Source of the DNA: Elymus sibiricus
Lineage: Eukaryota > Streptophyta > Magnoliopsida > Poales > Poaceae
Length of the DNA: 64,000 nucleotides
Reading direction: 5' to 3'
Assembly (NCBI GenBank): GCA_039707655.1
Contig: CM077671.1
Span: 244,356,595 to 244,420,594 of the forward strand
Positions 44,006 through 57,407 of the stretch are shown in pieces (position 1 is the stretch's first letter; the number at the start of each line of letters is the position of its first letter). The translations under genes and the position numbers were made by a program. The notes beneath the pieces are model-generated. The model worked only from the letters and a program-made list of their open reading frames with translations. It searched no databases and was not told where the DNA came from.

Positions 44006-46317
44006 CCATCCCCAAGCTTAATTCCTACTCGTCCTCAAGTAGGTAAATGATAAAAAACAGAATTATTGATGTAACATGCTACCCAACATGTAATCTCTTT
44101 TTAGTATGATCATTGAGAAACGATGAACTAAATGATATCAACATAATAATATCCATAAACATAAATAACATAATCATTACTTCTCAAAATATACGATCCT
44201 TAAAGAATGTTATTCCCTACTCATTCTATCATATCAAGCATGGCATGACTCCGTCCTCACCGCATAAGTATAAATCATGAGCACCCCGATGTCAAACCGG
44301 GTAATTGGATCGTACTTCTAACGCGCTTTAGCATTTTCAACTTCATGCAAAACATGAGCGTGAACCATGTATATAGCATATGGGTGGAATAGAATATGGT
44401 GGTAGATATCAAAGGACTCAAAGTGGAAAAGAAAGTCTCGCATCAACTAGGCATATCAACGGGCTATGGAGATGCACATCAATAAATATCAATGCGAGGA
44501 GTACGAATTGCCATGCAACGGATGCACTAGAGCTATAAGTGTATGAAAGCTCAACAGAAGCTAAATGGGTATGCATCCAACTTGCTTTCTCATGAAGACC
44601 TCGGGCATTTGAAGAAGCCTATCATCAGAATATACAAGCCAAGTTCTATAATGAAAAATTCCCACTAGCATATGCAAATGACAACTCAGGAGACTCTCTA
44701 TATGAAAAACATGGTACCACTTTGAGGCACAAGTGTGGTAAAGGATGGTAAAACTGCCCCTTCTATCTTTTTCTCTCATTTTTTATATGGTGGGCTCATT
44801 TGGCCTCCCCCATTTTCTCTCTTTTTTCGTCCCGAGCTCATCCCGACTTGTGGGGGAATCATTTACTCAATCATCCTTTCCTCGCTGGGATAGTGCTCTA
44901 ATAATGATGATCATCACACTTTTATTTACTTACAACTCGATATTATATCTCAACATGAAATAATTATGACTCTATATGAATGCCTCTGGCAGTGTACCAG
45001 GATGTGCAATGATTTAGCGTAACATGTAATCAATGATGAATGGTGGCTTTGCCACAAATACTAGTTCAGCTATATGATCATGCAAAGCAATATGATGATG
45101 AACACACAAGTCAGGTCACGGAACGGAGGAAGCTGCAAGGCAATATATCTCGGAATGACTATGAAAATGCCATGATAGGTAGGAATGGTGGCTATTTTGA
45201 GGAAGATATAAGGTGGCTAATGTGTGATAGAGTATATCATATCACGGGGTTTGGATGCACCGACGAAGGTTGCATCGACTCTCGATGTGAGAATGGGCAA
45301 TGCATGGTACCGAAGAGGCTAGAAAATACGGAAAGGTGAGAGTGCGTATATCCATGGATTGACATTAGTCATAAAGAACTCACATACTTATTGCGAAGCC
45401 TATTAGCTCTCTCGAAGCAAAGTACTACCTCATACCCCTAGGGAGGAGGTTGGGAGGAGTTAACCATCGCGCGCCCCTGATTCAAACAACACAATAGGAT
45501 TTCATTTCAGACATAAAAATGCTGACACATCATCACCATGTCATATTGTCATGTTAATACTTAGATGAAAAACAAATAAAAAGCTTTAATTGATGATATC
45601 TCTACTAACCAACAATCATGTACTCATGTCCTTTCAGATTACTACATCAGTATAATCAACTCGTGTTTCTTCTTTCGTGAGCTACATGAAAGTTTTTATT
45701 ATATCCCCCCTTGAATATCTATCCTTTTTGGACTAGTATTATAACTCGTGCCATGTACCATTCCTATTTCTTATTATACTCTCAAAAATATTTAAGTTAA
45801 TCATGAGAGTTCAATTATTTCTACAAAATTTAGATTTTGTTGTGCTCTAAAAACATATAAGTGAATCACTAGAGCAACTGCCTAGCTCAAAAGATATAAG
45901 TGAAGCATATAGAGTATTCTAACAAATTATGATGACCGCGTGTCTCTCTCAAATATGCGTGTCCGGGAAATAATGATTGTGGAAAACTAAAGGAAAAACA
46001 AAATATAACACACGACGCTCCAAGAAAAACACATATCATGTGATGAATAAAAATATAGGTCCAAGTGACATAGCGATAGATTGGAGATTATAGAGGGGAT
46101 GCCTTCCCGGGGCATCCCCAAGCTTAGAAGCTTGGGTCTTCCTTTAATATTACCTTGGGGTTCCTTGGGCATCCCCAAGCTTAGGGTCTTGCCGCTCCTT
46201 ATTCTTTCATCCATCGTTTTCTCACCCCAAAACTTGAAAACTTCAGCACACAAAACTCAACAAAACCTCGTGAGATCCGTTAGTATAATCAACATATCAA
46301 ATACTTTAGGTACTGTG
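42479..46317 (-). mobile_element. Gypsy element E1, 3' part only
   Basis: 3' LTR at 42479-44005 (minus-strand start TGATACGTCTCAAATGTATC), followed inward by the AAGCTTGGGGATGG polypurine tract and about 2.3 kb of 3' non-coding interior with the hairpin cluster and stem-loops also seen in A and C. The element is cut at 46317, where another LTR (element B) begins. No coding region remains. The open frame 45040-45339 on the other strand is not supported. Confidence 0.85.
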
Positions 46318-47309
46318 TTCTGAGATTGATGTTGCTATGACTTTGCTATGCTTAATGCTTGTCACTAGGGCTCGAGTGCCATGATTTCAGATCTGAACCT
46401 ATTATATTTCTATGAATATGAGAGTGTTTTGGATCCTATCTTGCAAGTTGTATGCACCTATTAGGTGTTATGAGTCGTAGACCCCAAAGTGACAGAAATT
46501 GGGATCATCTTCGATGATGACCGTAGTATGAGGAGTTCATGTATTCACCATGTGTTAATGCGTTGTTCTAGTTCTCTATTAAAAGCAGGCCTTAATATCC
46601 ATTAGTTTCCCTTTAGACCCTACTGGCATGAAAGGGTAGGACAGATGACATGCAAGTTCTTATTATAAGAACGTATGACTATATACGGAATACATGCCTA
46701 CATTACATTGATGAATTGGAGCTAGTTCTGTGTCACTCTAGGTTGTGACTGTTACATGATGACTGTTATCCAAATCAAATATCCGTCACTGATCCAATGC
46801 CTATGATTTTCGCATACTGATCTCCGCTAAGTTACTTTCGCTACTGCTACTGTTGCAATCACTACAAACTTCTACTTTTCGTTGTTCCTGTTATTATTGT
46901 TACTATGCTACTAAACACTTCGTTGCAGAAAGATATTTCCATGTGTGGTTGAATTGACAACTCAACTGCTAAGGCTCATAAATATTCTTTGGCGCCCCTT
47001 GTGTTGAATCAATAAATTTGGGTGAAATGCTAGCATCGAAGACTGTCGCGATCCCCTATACTTATGGGTTATCAAGACCTTTTTCTGGCGCCGTTGCCGG
47101 CGAGCATACCTCTATTTATTGAGTTCACTTGGGATATCTATTGATCCCTATAAAGAATCTGAAGACGCTAAAACCAAGATTGACCCTGTAAGACGAGGGG
47201 AGGTAAGGAACTGCCATCTAGCTCAGCACTTGATTCACCTTCTATTTTGAGTAAGCTTGCGACACGACCACCTGCTATTCAATCTGATATGTCACAAGTA
47301 ATTGACAAT
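46318..47309 (+). mobile_element. Gypsy element B, 5' LTR end, PBS and leader
   Basis: 46318-47073 matches the 3' part of the solo LTR at 51090-52488 (from TTCTGAGATTGATGTTGCTA to GGGTTATCA). It is followed by TGGCGCCGTTGCCGG (tRNA-Asp-type PBS, about 47085) and leader sequence to 47309, where element C interrupts. The element resumes at 55578. It resembles large Triticeae Gypsy families such as Sabrina/WHAM; exact name not verified. Confidence 0.8.
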
Positions 47310-47774
47310 GATGAACCCCTCTGTGATGGTGTTAGATTGGATCTCGCGGTTCTGGAACTTGCGGCGGCTGGAAGTATTTTTCGTCGACTCCTCTAGGGTT
47401 TCTAGAATATTTGGGTATTTATAGAGCTCAGAGGCGGTGGAGAAAGTTCCCGAGGCGGCCACAACCCACCAAGGCACGCCCTGGTGTCTTGTGGACGGCC
47501 TGGGCTCCCTCCTGGTTACTTCTTTGGCCCACTGCCCTCCTTTTGGTCCCAAAAAAAATCTCCAAAAAGTTTCATCGCGATTGGACTCCGTTTGGTACTG
47601 ATATTCCGCGAAGTAAAAAACAGGCAAAAAACAGCAACTCGCACTTGGCACTATGTCAATAGGTTAGTCCCAAAAAATGATATAAAGTTGCTATAAAATG
47701 ATTGTAAAACATCCAAGAATGATAATATAACAGCATGGAACAAGCAAAAATTATAGATACGTCGGAGACGTATC
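47310..47774 (-). repeat. Element C 3' LTR, truncated
   Basis: Only the first ~465 bp of the LTR remain (minus-strand start TGATACGTCTCCGACGTATC). The cut at ATGAACCCCTCT joins directly to element B leader, showing a deletion of the rest of the LTR and some flank. Confidence 0.85.
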
Positions 47775-48107
47775 AGCAAGCCCAAGCTTAATTCCTACTC
47801 ATCCTCGAGTAGGTAAATGATAAAAACAGAATTTTTGATGTGGAATGCTACCTAACATGTTCATCACATATTCTTTTCTTTTGTATCATGGACATTTGGA
47901 CTTTTTGATGATTCAAAGCAATAGTCTAGTTTTGACATGACTTTAATACTCAAGCATCCTAACAAGCAACCATGTCTTTCAAAATATCAACACTAAAGAA
48001 AGTTACCCTAGCCCATCATGCTCAATCATTGATCCATTCATGAAACACACTCAAATATTTACTACACCCAATGCACAAGTATGATCATAGTGCCCCTAGT
48101 TGGTGCT

Positions 48108-48521
48108 TTATAAGAGAAGATGGAGACTCAAATTGAAAAATAAAAATTGCATAAAGTAAATAGATAGGCCCTTCGCAGAGGGAAGTAGGGATTTGTAGAG
48201 GTGTCGGAGCTCAAAGCTTAAATTGAGAGAGAAAAATATTTTGGGCGGCATGCCTTTCCTGTCAACGAAAACGACAAAGTAGTTCTCAATACTTTCCATG
48301 CATATATCATAGGCGGTTCCCAAACATAAACTAAAGTTTATTCCTTTTTCCACCATTCTTTCACAATCCATGGCTAGCCGTATCCACGGTTGCCTTCCAT
48401 ACCAACACTTTCCAAGGAATTTATTATTTGACAACATAAAGTAAATTTCTTTTTCATTTCGGGACTGGGCATCCCTATTACCGCCGTACTCTAGTGCAAT
48501 GACAAGTGAATAAACACTCAT
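48108..48521 (-). CDS. Short conserved 3' ORF of element C (137 aa)
   Basis: Open frame MSVYSLVIALEYGGNRDAQS ... KGINFSLCLGTAYDIC ... VFVDRKGMPPKIFFSLNL, ending in a Phe/Leu-rich stretch that could be a membrane segment. It aligns with 31432-31751 in element A (frameshifted there) and more weakly with 59370-59740 in E2. It lies far downstream of the gag-protease frame, in the region before the polypurine tract. Function unknown; it may not be translated. Confidence 0.4.
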   Translation of the reverse strand: MSVYSLVIALEYGGNRDAQSRNEKEIYFMLSNNKFLGKCWYGRQPWIRLAMDCERMVEKGINFSLCLGTAYDICMESIENYFVVFVDRKGMPPKIFFSLNLSFELRHLYKSLLPSAKGLSIYFMQFLFFNLSLHLLL

Positions 48522-50257
48522 CTTGTGAATAACACATCTAGCATGGAAAATATTGGATACCCCCTACCGTTTCATGAGCGGTACGAGCACACAAAAAGGA
48601 ATTCATTTTGAAAATTAGAGATGGCACATACAAATTTGCTTAGAACGACATGGAAATACCGCATATAGGCAGGTATGGTGGACTCATAAGGCAAAACTGG
48701 GTTTAAGGATTTTGGATGCACAAGTAGTATTTCTACTTAGTACAAGTGGAGGCTAGCAAATAGATTGAGAAGCAACCAACCAAGAAACGAAAATTCACAT
48801 AAACGGGCATTGAGCATAACTAACACCAAATAATGCACCATAAGTAGGATGTAATTTCATTGCATAACTATTGACTTTCGCTCTTGCATAGGGAATCACA
48901 AACCTTAACACCAATATTCTTACTAAAGCACAATTACTCACCAACATGACTCACATATCACTATCATCATGTCTCAAAACTATTACAAGGAATCAAGTTT
49001 AATTTGTCCAATGACCTTCATTAAAGTTTTTATTATATCCCTCTTGAATATCTATCACTTTGGGACTAGTTTCATATATTGCCATTGCTTTTGACAAGCT
49101 CTAACAAATTGAAGTGAAGAACATGAGCATAAAAGTTTCATCTCTCAAAATAATATAAGTGAAGCATGAGAGGATTTCTTCAAAATTTACTAACACTCAA
49201 ATTTATCTAAGTGAAGCATGAGAGTGTTTCTTCAAAATTTCAAAGCACACCGTGCTAAAAAATATATAAGTGAAGCACTAGAGCAATTCCATAGCTCAAA
49301 AAATTTAATTGACGCATAAAGAGCAATTCTAACAAATCATAGCATAATTTTGGCTCTCTCAAATAGGTGTGTCCAGCAAGGATACTTGTGAAAAACTAAA
49401 AAGCAAATCAAGCAAAGACTCAAATAATACAAGACGCTCCAAGCAAAACTCATGATATGTGACGAATAAAAATATAGCTCCAAGTAAAATACCAATGGTC
49501 GTTAGAAGAAAGAGGGGATGCCACACGGGGCATCCCCAAGCTTAGTTGCTTGTTTCTCCTTGGATAATATCTTGGGGGTGATGTAGCATCCCCAAGCTTA
49601 GGCTCTTTTCACTCCTTATTCCTTCATCCATCGTGACCTCACCCAAAACTTGAAAACTTCAATCACACAAAACTCAACAAAACCTTCGTGAGATCCGTTA
49701 GTATAATAAAGCAAATCACCACTTTAAGTACTGTTGCAAACCCATTAAAAATTTATTATTGCATTATATCTACTGTATTCTAACTTTACCATGGCATATA
49801 CCCTTCAATACAAACCATACATTCATCAAAACAAGCACACAATGCAACGAAAACAGAATCTGTCTTAAACAGAACAGTCTGTAGTAATCGGTACTCTAAC
49901 CATACTTATGTAACTCTAAAAATTATGAACAATTAGGACAACATAAATATTTTTTATAGAAACACTGTGTTAAAATTTCAGCTCATTATCACGCTCTAGT
50001 AAAAAATAAAAATTCATGCACTGAAGTCAAAGTTTCTGTTTCAGATTCAGCATTGTTTCTATTCATCTTATGAATCATCCTAAAGGCTTTACTTGGCACA
50101 AACACTAAATAAAACATAAAAAACACAATAATAACAGAGGAATAATTGTGTCAACACTAAAAAACATAAAGAAAAAGATGAAAATAAATTTATTCATTGG
50201 GTTGCCTCCCAACAAGCGCTATCGTTTTACGCCCCTAGCTAGGCATAATGCATAGAT

Positions 50258-53200
50258 TCAAGTATTGTCATCTTTGGTTTTTGCTCCATAGGATGCTCTC
50301 ATGATTGATTCATATGGTGGCTTAATTCTTGTTCTAGGGAAGTGTTCCATACCCTTTCTTAGTGGAAACTGAAATTTAATATTGCCTTCTTTCATATCAA
50401 TCACGGCACCTATAGTGCGTAAAGACGGTCTAGCAAGTATAATGGGACAAGACGGATTACAATCAATATCAAGAACAATAAAATATATGGGCACATAGTT
50501 CCTATTTGCAATAATAAGAACATCATTAATTCTTCCCAAAGGCTTTTTAATAGTAGAATCCGCCAAGTGCAAATTAAGAGAGCATTCTTCAATATTGGTA
50601 AGACCAAGCACATCATATAGAGATTTCGGAATTGTGGAAACACTAACACCCAAATCACATAAAGCAAAGCACTCATAATTTTTAATCTTCACCATAATGG
50701 TAGGTTCCCACTCATCATGTAATTTTCTAGGAATTGAAATCTCTAACTCCAACTTTTCTTCAAAAGATTTCATCATGGCATCAACAATATGTTTAGTAAA
50801 AGCTTTATTTTGTTCATAAGCATGCGGTGAATTTAACATGGATTGCAGCAAAGAAATACATTCAATCAAGGAGCAACTATCATAATTAAAATCTTTGCAA
50901 TCCAAAATAGTGGGCACATCACTAGTTCAAGTTTTGACCTCTTCAAACCCACTTTCATCAAAAAAAATCATCAAGATTTTCACCCTCCAAATTATTGGGA
51001 CGCCTTCTAGCTAAAGCTGACTCTACTTCAGTTCCTTTATCATCAATGTTAATATTACTAAACAAGGAATCAATAGAAGAAACACCAATTGATATGTCTC
51101 CATCGTATCTACTTTTCCAAACTCTTTTGCCCTTGTTTTGGACTCTAATTTGCATGATTTGAATGGAACTAACCCGGACTGACGTTGTTTTCAGCAGAAT
51201 TGCCTTGGTGTTATTTTTGTGCAGAAATAAAAGTTCTCGGATTGACCTGAAAATTTACGGAGAATATTTTTGGAATTAATAAAAAATACTGGCGAAAGAA
51301 TCAACCGGAGGGGGTCCACCACCTGGCCACTAGCCAGGGGGCGCCCCCCCTAGGGCGCGCCCCCCTGTCTTGTGGGCCCCCTGGAGCTCCGCCAACCTCA
51401 ACTCCAACTCTATATATTCCTATTCGGGGAGAAAACAATAAGAAAGAAGAGTTCATCGCATTTCACGATACGGAGCCGCCGCCACCTCCTGTTCTTCCTC
51501 GGGAGGGCGGATCTGGAGTCTGATTTGGGCTCCGGAGAGGGGAAATCGACGCCGTCGTCATCACCAACCATCCTTCATCACCAATTTCATGATGTTCTCC
51601 GCCGTTCGTGAGTAATCCCATCGTAGGCTTGCTGGACGGTGATGGGTTGGATGAGATCTACCATGTAATCGAGTTAGTTTTGTTAGGGTTTGATACCTAG
51701 TATCCACTATGTTCTGAGATTGATGTTGCTATGACTTTGCTATGCTTAATGCTTGTCACTAGGGCCCGAGTGCCATGATTTCAGATCTGAACCTATTATG
51801 TTTTCATGAATATATATGTGTTCTTGATCCTATCTTGCAAGTTGTAGACACCTATTACGAGTTATGATCCGCATACCCTAGGGTGACAATAACTGGGATT
51901 CTTTCCGGTGATTACCGTAGTTTGAGGAGTTCATGTATTCACTAAGTGCTAATGCTTTGGTCCGGTTCTCTATTAAAAGGAGACCTTAATATCCCTTAGT
52001 TTCCATTAGGACCCCGCTGCCATGGGAGGATAGGAGAAAAGATGTCATGCAAGTTCTTTTGCATAAGCACGTATGACTATATATGGAATACATGCCTACA
52101 TTACATTGATGAATTGGAGCTAGTTCTGTGTCACCCTATGTTATAACCGTTGCATGATGAATGCTATCCGACATAATTATCCATCACTGATCCGTTGCCT
52201 ATGAGGTTTTCACATATTGATCTTTGCTAAGTTACTTTTCCGGTGCTACTGTTACAATCACTACAATACCGCTACTGTCACTTTTGCCACCGTTACCGTT
52301 ACTTCCATACTACTTTGCTACTAAATACTTTGCTGCAGATATTAAGTCTTTCAGGTGTGGTTGAATTGACAACTCAGCTGCTAATACTCGAGAATATTCT
52401 TTGGCTCCCCTTGTGTCGAATCAATAAATTTGGGTTGAATACTCTACCCTCGAAAACTGTTGCGATCCCCTATACTTGTGGGTTATCACCAATCACCTTA
52501 AGATCTTCATCATTTTTATGAAGGCAATCACTAGAAAACGCTTTTTCTAAGAATTCTCTTTTAGCTCTAAGCATGGCGGTTCTTTTCTTACTTTCATCCA
52601 TATAAACATATAAAGCTTTAATTGATTCATCAATCTTAGGTGCAAAATCTTTCAACTTGAAATTTTCTACATCATGAGAAATTCTATCAATGCTTCTAGA
52701 CATATCATCGATCTTATTCAACTTTTCTTCTATCGAAGTATTGAAAATCATTTGAGCATTGATAAATTCTTTAATATTACTCTCAAGATCAGAGGGGTTC
52801 CTATTATTATTGTAAGAAGAATTACCATAGGAATTACCATAATTATTAGAGGAATTTCCAGGAAAAGGCCTAGGATTAAAATTACCTCTATAAGCGTAGT
52901 TATTAAAATTGTTTCGCGAGATGAAGTTCACATCTATGGAATCACTATTTTTCTCAATCAAAGTAGACAAAGGCACATCATTAAGATCAATAGGAGCATT
53001 TTTACTAGCAACCAACTTCATTACAGCATCAAGTTTTTCACTCAAAGTACTTACTTCTTCAACCGAATTAACCTTTTTGCTAGTAGGTGCTCTTTCAGTA
53101 TGCCATTGTTAATAATTTGCCATAATATTATCTAGCAATTTAGTAGCTTCACCCAAAGTAATTTCCATAAAAGTACCACCCGCGGCGGAATCTAAAAGAT

Positions 53201-53744
53201 TTCTAGAGACAAAATTCAATCCCGCATAAAAAAATTGTATGATCATCCAAAGATTTAAATCATGAGTAGGGCAATTTCTTAGCATAAATTTCATTCTTTC
53301 CCAAGATTGTGCAACACGTTCATGCTCAAGTTGCTTAAAATTCATGATTTGTGTTCTAAGGGAAATAATATTCGTGGGCGGAAAATACTTAGTAATAAAA
53401 GCATCCTTGCACTTATTCCAAGAATCGATACTATTACGAGGCAAAGAAGAAAACCAAATTTTTGCACGATCCCGCAAGGAGAAAGGAAATAATTTCAACT
53501 TCACTATATCATTGTCCACATCTTTTTTCTTTTGCATATCACAGAATTCTACGAATGTGTTTAGATGGGACGCGGCATCCTCATTAGGAGTACCGGAAAA
53601 TTGATCTTTCATGACAAGATTCAACAAAGCGGCATTAATATCACAAGACTCCGCACTAGTGGTGGGAGGAGCAATAGGAGTGCTAATAAAATCATTGTTA
53701 TTGGTATTGGAAAAATCACACAATTTGGTATTTTCTTGAGTCAT
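50258..53744 (-). pseudogene. Element C gag-protease polyprotein
   Basis: Gag starts MTQENTKLCDFSNTNNNDFI (53744) with the retrotransposon gag core (RDRAKIWFSSLPRNSIDSW, FKQLEHERVAQSWERMK). One TAA after MANY (about 53107) interrupts it, then it continues LSEKLDAVMKLVASKNAPID and an Asn/Gly-rich segment to 52495. The solo LTR 51090-52488 splits it. It resumes VSSIDSLFSNINIDD, has a one-base insertion in an 8-T run near 50961 and a nearby TGA, then gives the aspartic protease domain: ECFALCDLGVSVSTIP (catalytic D in DLG), NYVPIYFIVLD, and CPIILARPSLRTIGAVID. It ends AKTKDDNT. No RT follows. Confidence 0.9.
51090..52488 (+). mobile_element. Solo Gypsy LTR (Sabrina/WHAM-like) with TSD CCAAT
   Basis: TGATATGTCTCCATCG...GGGTTATCA, 1399 bp, flanked by CCAAT at 51085-51089 and 52489-52493. 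No interior remains, so it is a solo LTR left by recombination. It is the same family as the LTR pieces at 46318-47073 and 56381-57351. A TATATATTCC box lies near 51411. The family name is from memory. Confidence 0.92.
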
Positions 53745-54001
53745 CGTGACTACGCAAACAAGATGTCAAGCAAACAAGAGATCTGACGAGAAAAAGGCAA
53801 ACGAAAAAGAGGGCGAATAAAACGGCAAATTTGGTGAAGTGGGGGAGAGGGAAACGAGAGGCAAATGGCAAATAATGTAATTGCAAGGAGATGAGATTTG
53901 TGATTAGGAACCTGATATATGTTGATGATGTCTCCTCGGCGCCAGAGATTGGCACGTTGAAGAGACTGCTTCCTCCCCGGCAACGGCGCCAGAAATTCCT
54001 T

Positions 54002-55577
54002 TAACGTGGCTTAAGACTGCGTCGGTGTTTCCCCAAAGAGGAAGGGATGATGCAGCACAGCGACGGTAAGAATTTCCCTCAGTTATGAAACCAAGGAATT
54101 GAACCAGTAGGAGGATCACGCAACACTATGTAAACAGTACCTGGACACAGAGAACAAATACTTGCAACCCGACGCGAAAGAGAGGTTGTCAATCTCTCCA
54201 CGGTAAAAAGATAGATTAGATTGTAGATTGGATAAATAGATCTCGCAAGAACACAAAATAAAAGAGGCAAATAAAAAGTGCAGCAAGGTATTTTTGGGTT
54301 TTTGGAATAGTAGATCTGGAAACAAAAGTGGCAAAAAGATAGGTCGGAAAGCAATATGTTGGAAAAGTAGACCCGGGGGCCGTAGGTTTCACTAGTGGCT
54401 TCTCTCATGAGTATAGCACACGGTGGGTGAAAAAATTACTGTTGAGCAATTGATAGAAGATCAAATAATCATGACGATATCCAAGGCGATGATCATTATA
54501 TAGGCATCACGTCCAAGATTAGTAGACCGAAATGATTCTGTATCTACTACTATTACTCCACACATCGACTGTTATCCAGCATGCATCTAGTGTATTAAGT
54601 TCATGAAAAAACGGAGTAATGCAATAAGAACGATGACATGATGTAGAAAATATCTATTCATGTAGGAATATACCCCATCTTGTTATCCTTAATAGCAACG
54701 ATACATGTGTGCCTCGCTGCCCCTTCTGTTACTAGGAGAGGACACCACAAGATCGAACCCATCACAAAGCACCTCTTCCCATGGCAAGAAAAATCGATCT
54801 AGTTAGCCTAACTAAACCAAAGATTTGAAGAAGAAATATGAGGCTATAAGTAATCATGCATATAAGAGATCAAAGAAGACTCAAATAATATTCATGGATA
54901 GAAACTGATCATGAACTCAAAATTCATCGGATCCCAACAAACACACCGCAAAAAGTCATTACATCAAATAGATCTCCAAGAGACCATTGTATTGAGAATC
55001 AAAAGAGAGAGAGAAATCCATCTAGCTACTGCCTATGGACCCGTAGGTTTATGGTGGACTACTCACGCATCATCGGAGAGGCGCCAATGAGGATGATGAA
55101 CCCCTCCGTGATGGTGTTAGATTGGATCTCGCGGTTCTGGAACTTGCGGCGGCTGGAAGTATTTTTCATCCACTCCTCTAGGGTTTCTGGAATATTTGGG
55201 TATTTATAGAGCTTAGAGGCGGTGGAGAAAGTTCCCGAGGCGGCCACAACCCACCAGGGCGCGCTCGGGGCCCCTGGCGCGCCCTGGTGTCTTGTGGGCG
55301 GCCTAGGCTCCCTGATGGTTACTTCTTTGGCCCACTGGCCTCCTTGTGGTCCAAAAAAAATCTCCAAAAAGTTTCATCGCGATTGGACTCCGTTTGGTAC
55401 TGATATTCTGCGAAGTAAAAAACAAGCAAAAAACAGCAACTGGCACTTGGCACTATGTCAATAGGTTAGTCCCAAAAAATGATATAAAGTTGCTATAAAA
55501 TGATTGTAAAACATCCAAGAATGATAATATAACAGCATGGAACAAGCAAAAATTATAGATACGTTGGAGACGTATGA
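54002..55577 (-). repeat. Element C 5' LTR
   Basis: Same length as the 3' LTR of element A (1576 bp) and clearly the same family. Confidence 0.9.
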
Positions 55578-56380
55578 GTGAATTTCTTGATGAACAAATT
55601 GCTAAGAATAGAGAACTTGAGAATGCTGACATCGATGAAAACTATGATTCACGTGTTATGTCTAGATCTCCTACTAGAATTGAAATGCCTGATGTACCTG
55701 ATGGCTATGTTATGGATGGATATGATCTTAAGAAACTATTGAGTAAACTGAAATAAAAAACAATGATGGAGAAAATGAAATATGATCCTAAGTTTGCTAC
55801 TTCTCCTATATGTCTTACTAAGAAGGACTATGAATTCTCTGTTCAACCTGAGTTAATTACTTTGGAGATTTTTATCCATTTCATGGTTATGAAACTAAAA
55901 TTGTTGTGGCACACCTTACCAAATTAAATGATATTGCCACCCTATTTGCTCATGAGGAAAAAAACGCTACTACTATATCCTTAATTTATTTCCTTTCTAA
56001 CTAAAGGGTGATGCTAAGAAGTGGTTTCATACTTCTGCTCCTGGTTGTGTGTGTAGTCCCCAGGATATGATATATTACCTCTCTGAAAAATATTTTCCTG
56101 CTCATAAGAAACAACTTGCTTTACAAGAAATATTTAACTTTATGCAAATTGAAGAAGAGAATCACCCTCAAGCTTGGGGGAGGCTTCTCCAACTACTTTA
56201 AACTTTGACTGATCATCCTCTTAAGAAAAATGAAATACTTGATATCTTTTATAATCGACCAACCGACGCTTCTAGGGACTACCTAGATAGTTGTGCTGGT
56301 TGTGTATTCAGGGAACAAACTGTTGGACAGGCTGACGAACTATTGAATAATATTTTGATGAATGCCAATGATTGGACACT
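55578..56380 (+). pseudogene. Element B gag fragment
   Basis: Starts inside gag: MSEFLDEQIAKNRELENADI, then after stops KGDAKKWFHTSAPG, YYLSEKYFPAHKKQLALQE and LDSCAGCVFREQTVGQADEL. These match retrotransposon gag proteins. It ends where a reversed LTR (element D) begins at 56381. Not functional. Confidence 0.8.
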
Positions 56381-57351
56381 GATAACCCACAAGTATAGGG
56401 GATCGCAACAGTCTTCACGGGTAGTATTTCACCCCGATTTATTGATTGGACACATGGGGACCCAAAGAATATTTATCGGCCTTAGCAGTTGAGTTGTCAA
56501 TTCAACCACACCTGGGATATCTCTCTGCAGCAAAATTTTACTAGCACGACAAGTAATAGTAGTAATAGTAAAAGTAATAGTGATAGTAGTAATTTTGTAG
56601 CAGTTGTGACAATAGCAGCAACAACAGTAACTTAGCAAGTTTCAGTATATGTAAAGCGTAGGCACGTGGATTGGTGATGGATAATGATTTAGATGACATC
56701 AATCATGCAACAGTTACAAACTAGGGCGACACAGAACTAGCTCCAATTCATCAATGTAATGTAGTCATGTATTCCGTATATAGTCATACGTGCTTGCGAT
56801 AAGAACTTGTATGACATCTTTTGTCCTACCCTCCTGTGGCAGCGGGGTCCTAATGGAAACTAAGGGATATTAAGGCCTCCTTTTAATAGAGAACCCGAAC
56901 AAATCATTAACACATGGTGAATACATGAACTCCGCAAACTAGGGCAATCACCGGAAAGAATCCCAATTATTGTCACCTTGGGGTATGCGGATCAAGACAT
57001 GTAATAGGTGCATACAACTTGCAAGATCGGATCCAAATCACTCTTATATTCATGAAAACCTAATAGGTCCAGATCTGAAATCATGGCACTCGGGCCCTAG
57101 TGACAAGCATTAAGCATAGTAAAGTCATAGCTACATCAATCTCATAACATAGTGGAAACTAGGGATCAAGTCCTATCAAATTAACTCGATTACATGATCA
57201 ATCTCATCCAATCCCATCACCGTCCAACAAGCCTGCAAAGGAATTACTCACTCCTGGTGGTGAGCATCATGGAGGTGTTGATGAAGAAGGGTTGGTGATG
57301 ACAACGGCGACGAATCCCCCTCTGCGGAGCCCCAAATGGACTCCAGATCAG
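56381..57351 (-). mobile_element. Gypsy LTR fragment D
   Basis: On the minus strand this is the 3' two-thirds of a Sabrina/WHAM-like LTR ending ...CCTATACTTGTGGGTTATCA at 56381. The LTR start is missing: similarity stops at GGACTCCAGATC (57351). It abuts element B gag in inverted orientation. Confidence 0.85.
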
Positions 57352-57407
57352 CAATTCAGTTGATAAACTGAAAGTGATAAAGAAAACTTTTGCAACTTTT
57401 TGATACT

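Larger units (their letters stand above)
47310..55577 (-). mobile_element. Gypsy-type element C with gag-protease, truncated 3' LTR
   Basis: 5' LTR 54002-55577 (1576 bp), tRNA-Asp-type PBS at about 53975-53990, leader, gag-protease frame (50258-53744), 3' non-coding interior with hairpins and short ORF, polypurine tract, and a 3' LTR reduced to 47310-47774. The first base pair of the 5' LTR end (CGTATGA for CGTATCA) is altered. A solo LTR of another family sits in its coding region. No RT, RNase H or integrase lies between the protease end and the 3' region; the same tail (KTKDDNT, stop, 'gcctagctaggggcg') follows directly, so it was probably non-autonomous when inserted. Confidence 0.88.

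Noticed and set aside
45040..45339. 99-aa open frame on the plus strand
   Set aside because: Antisense within the 3' non-coding interior of Gypsy E1; no counterpart in the related elements was noticed.
50955..50970. Programmed frameshift at the 8-T run in element C
   Set aside because: A nearby in-frame TGA and other damage make a simple slippage mutation more likely.
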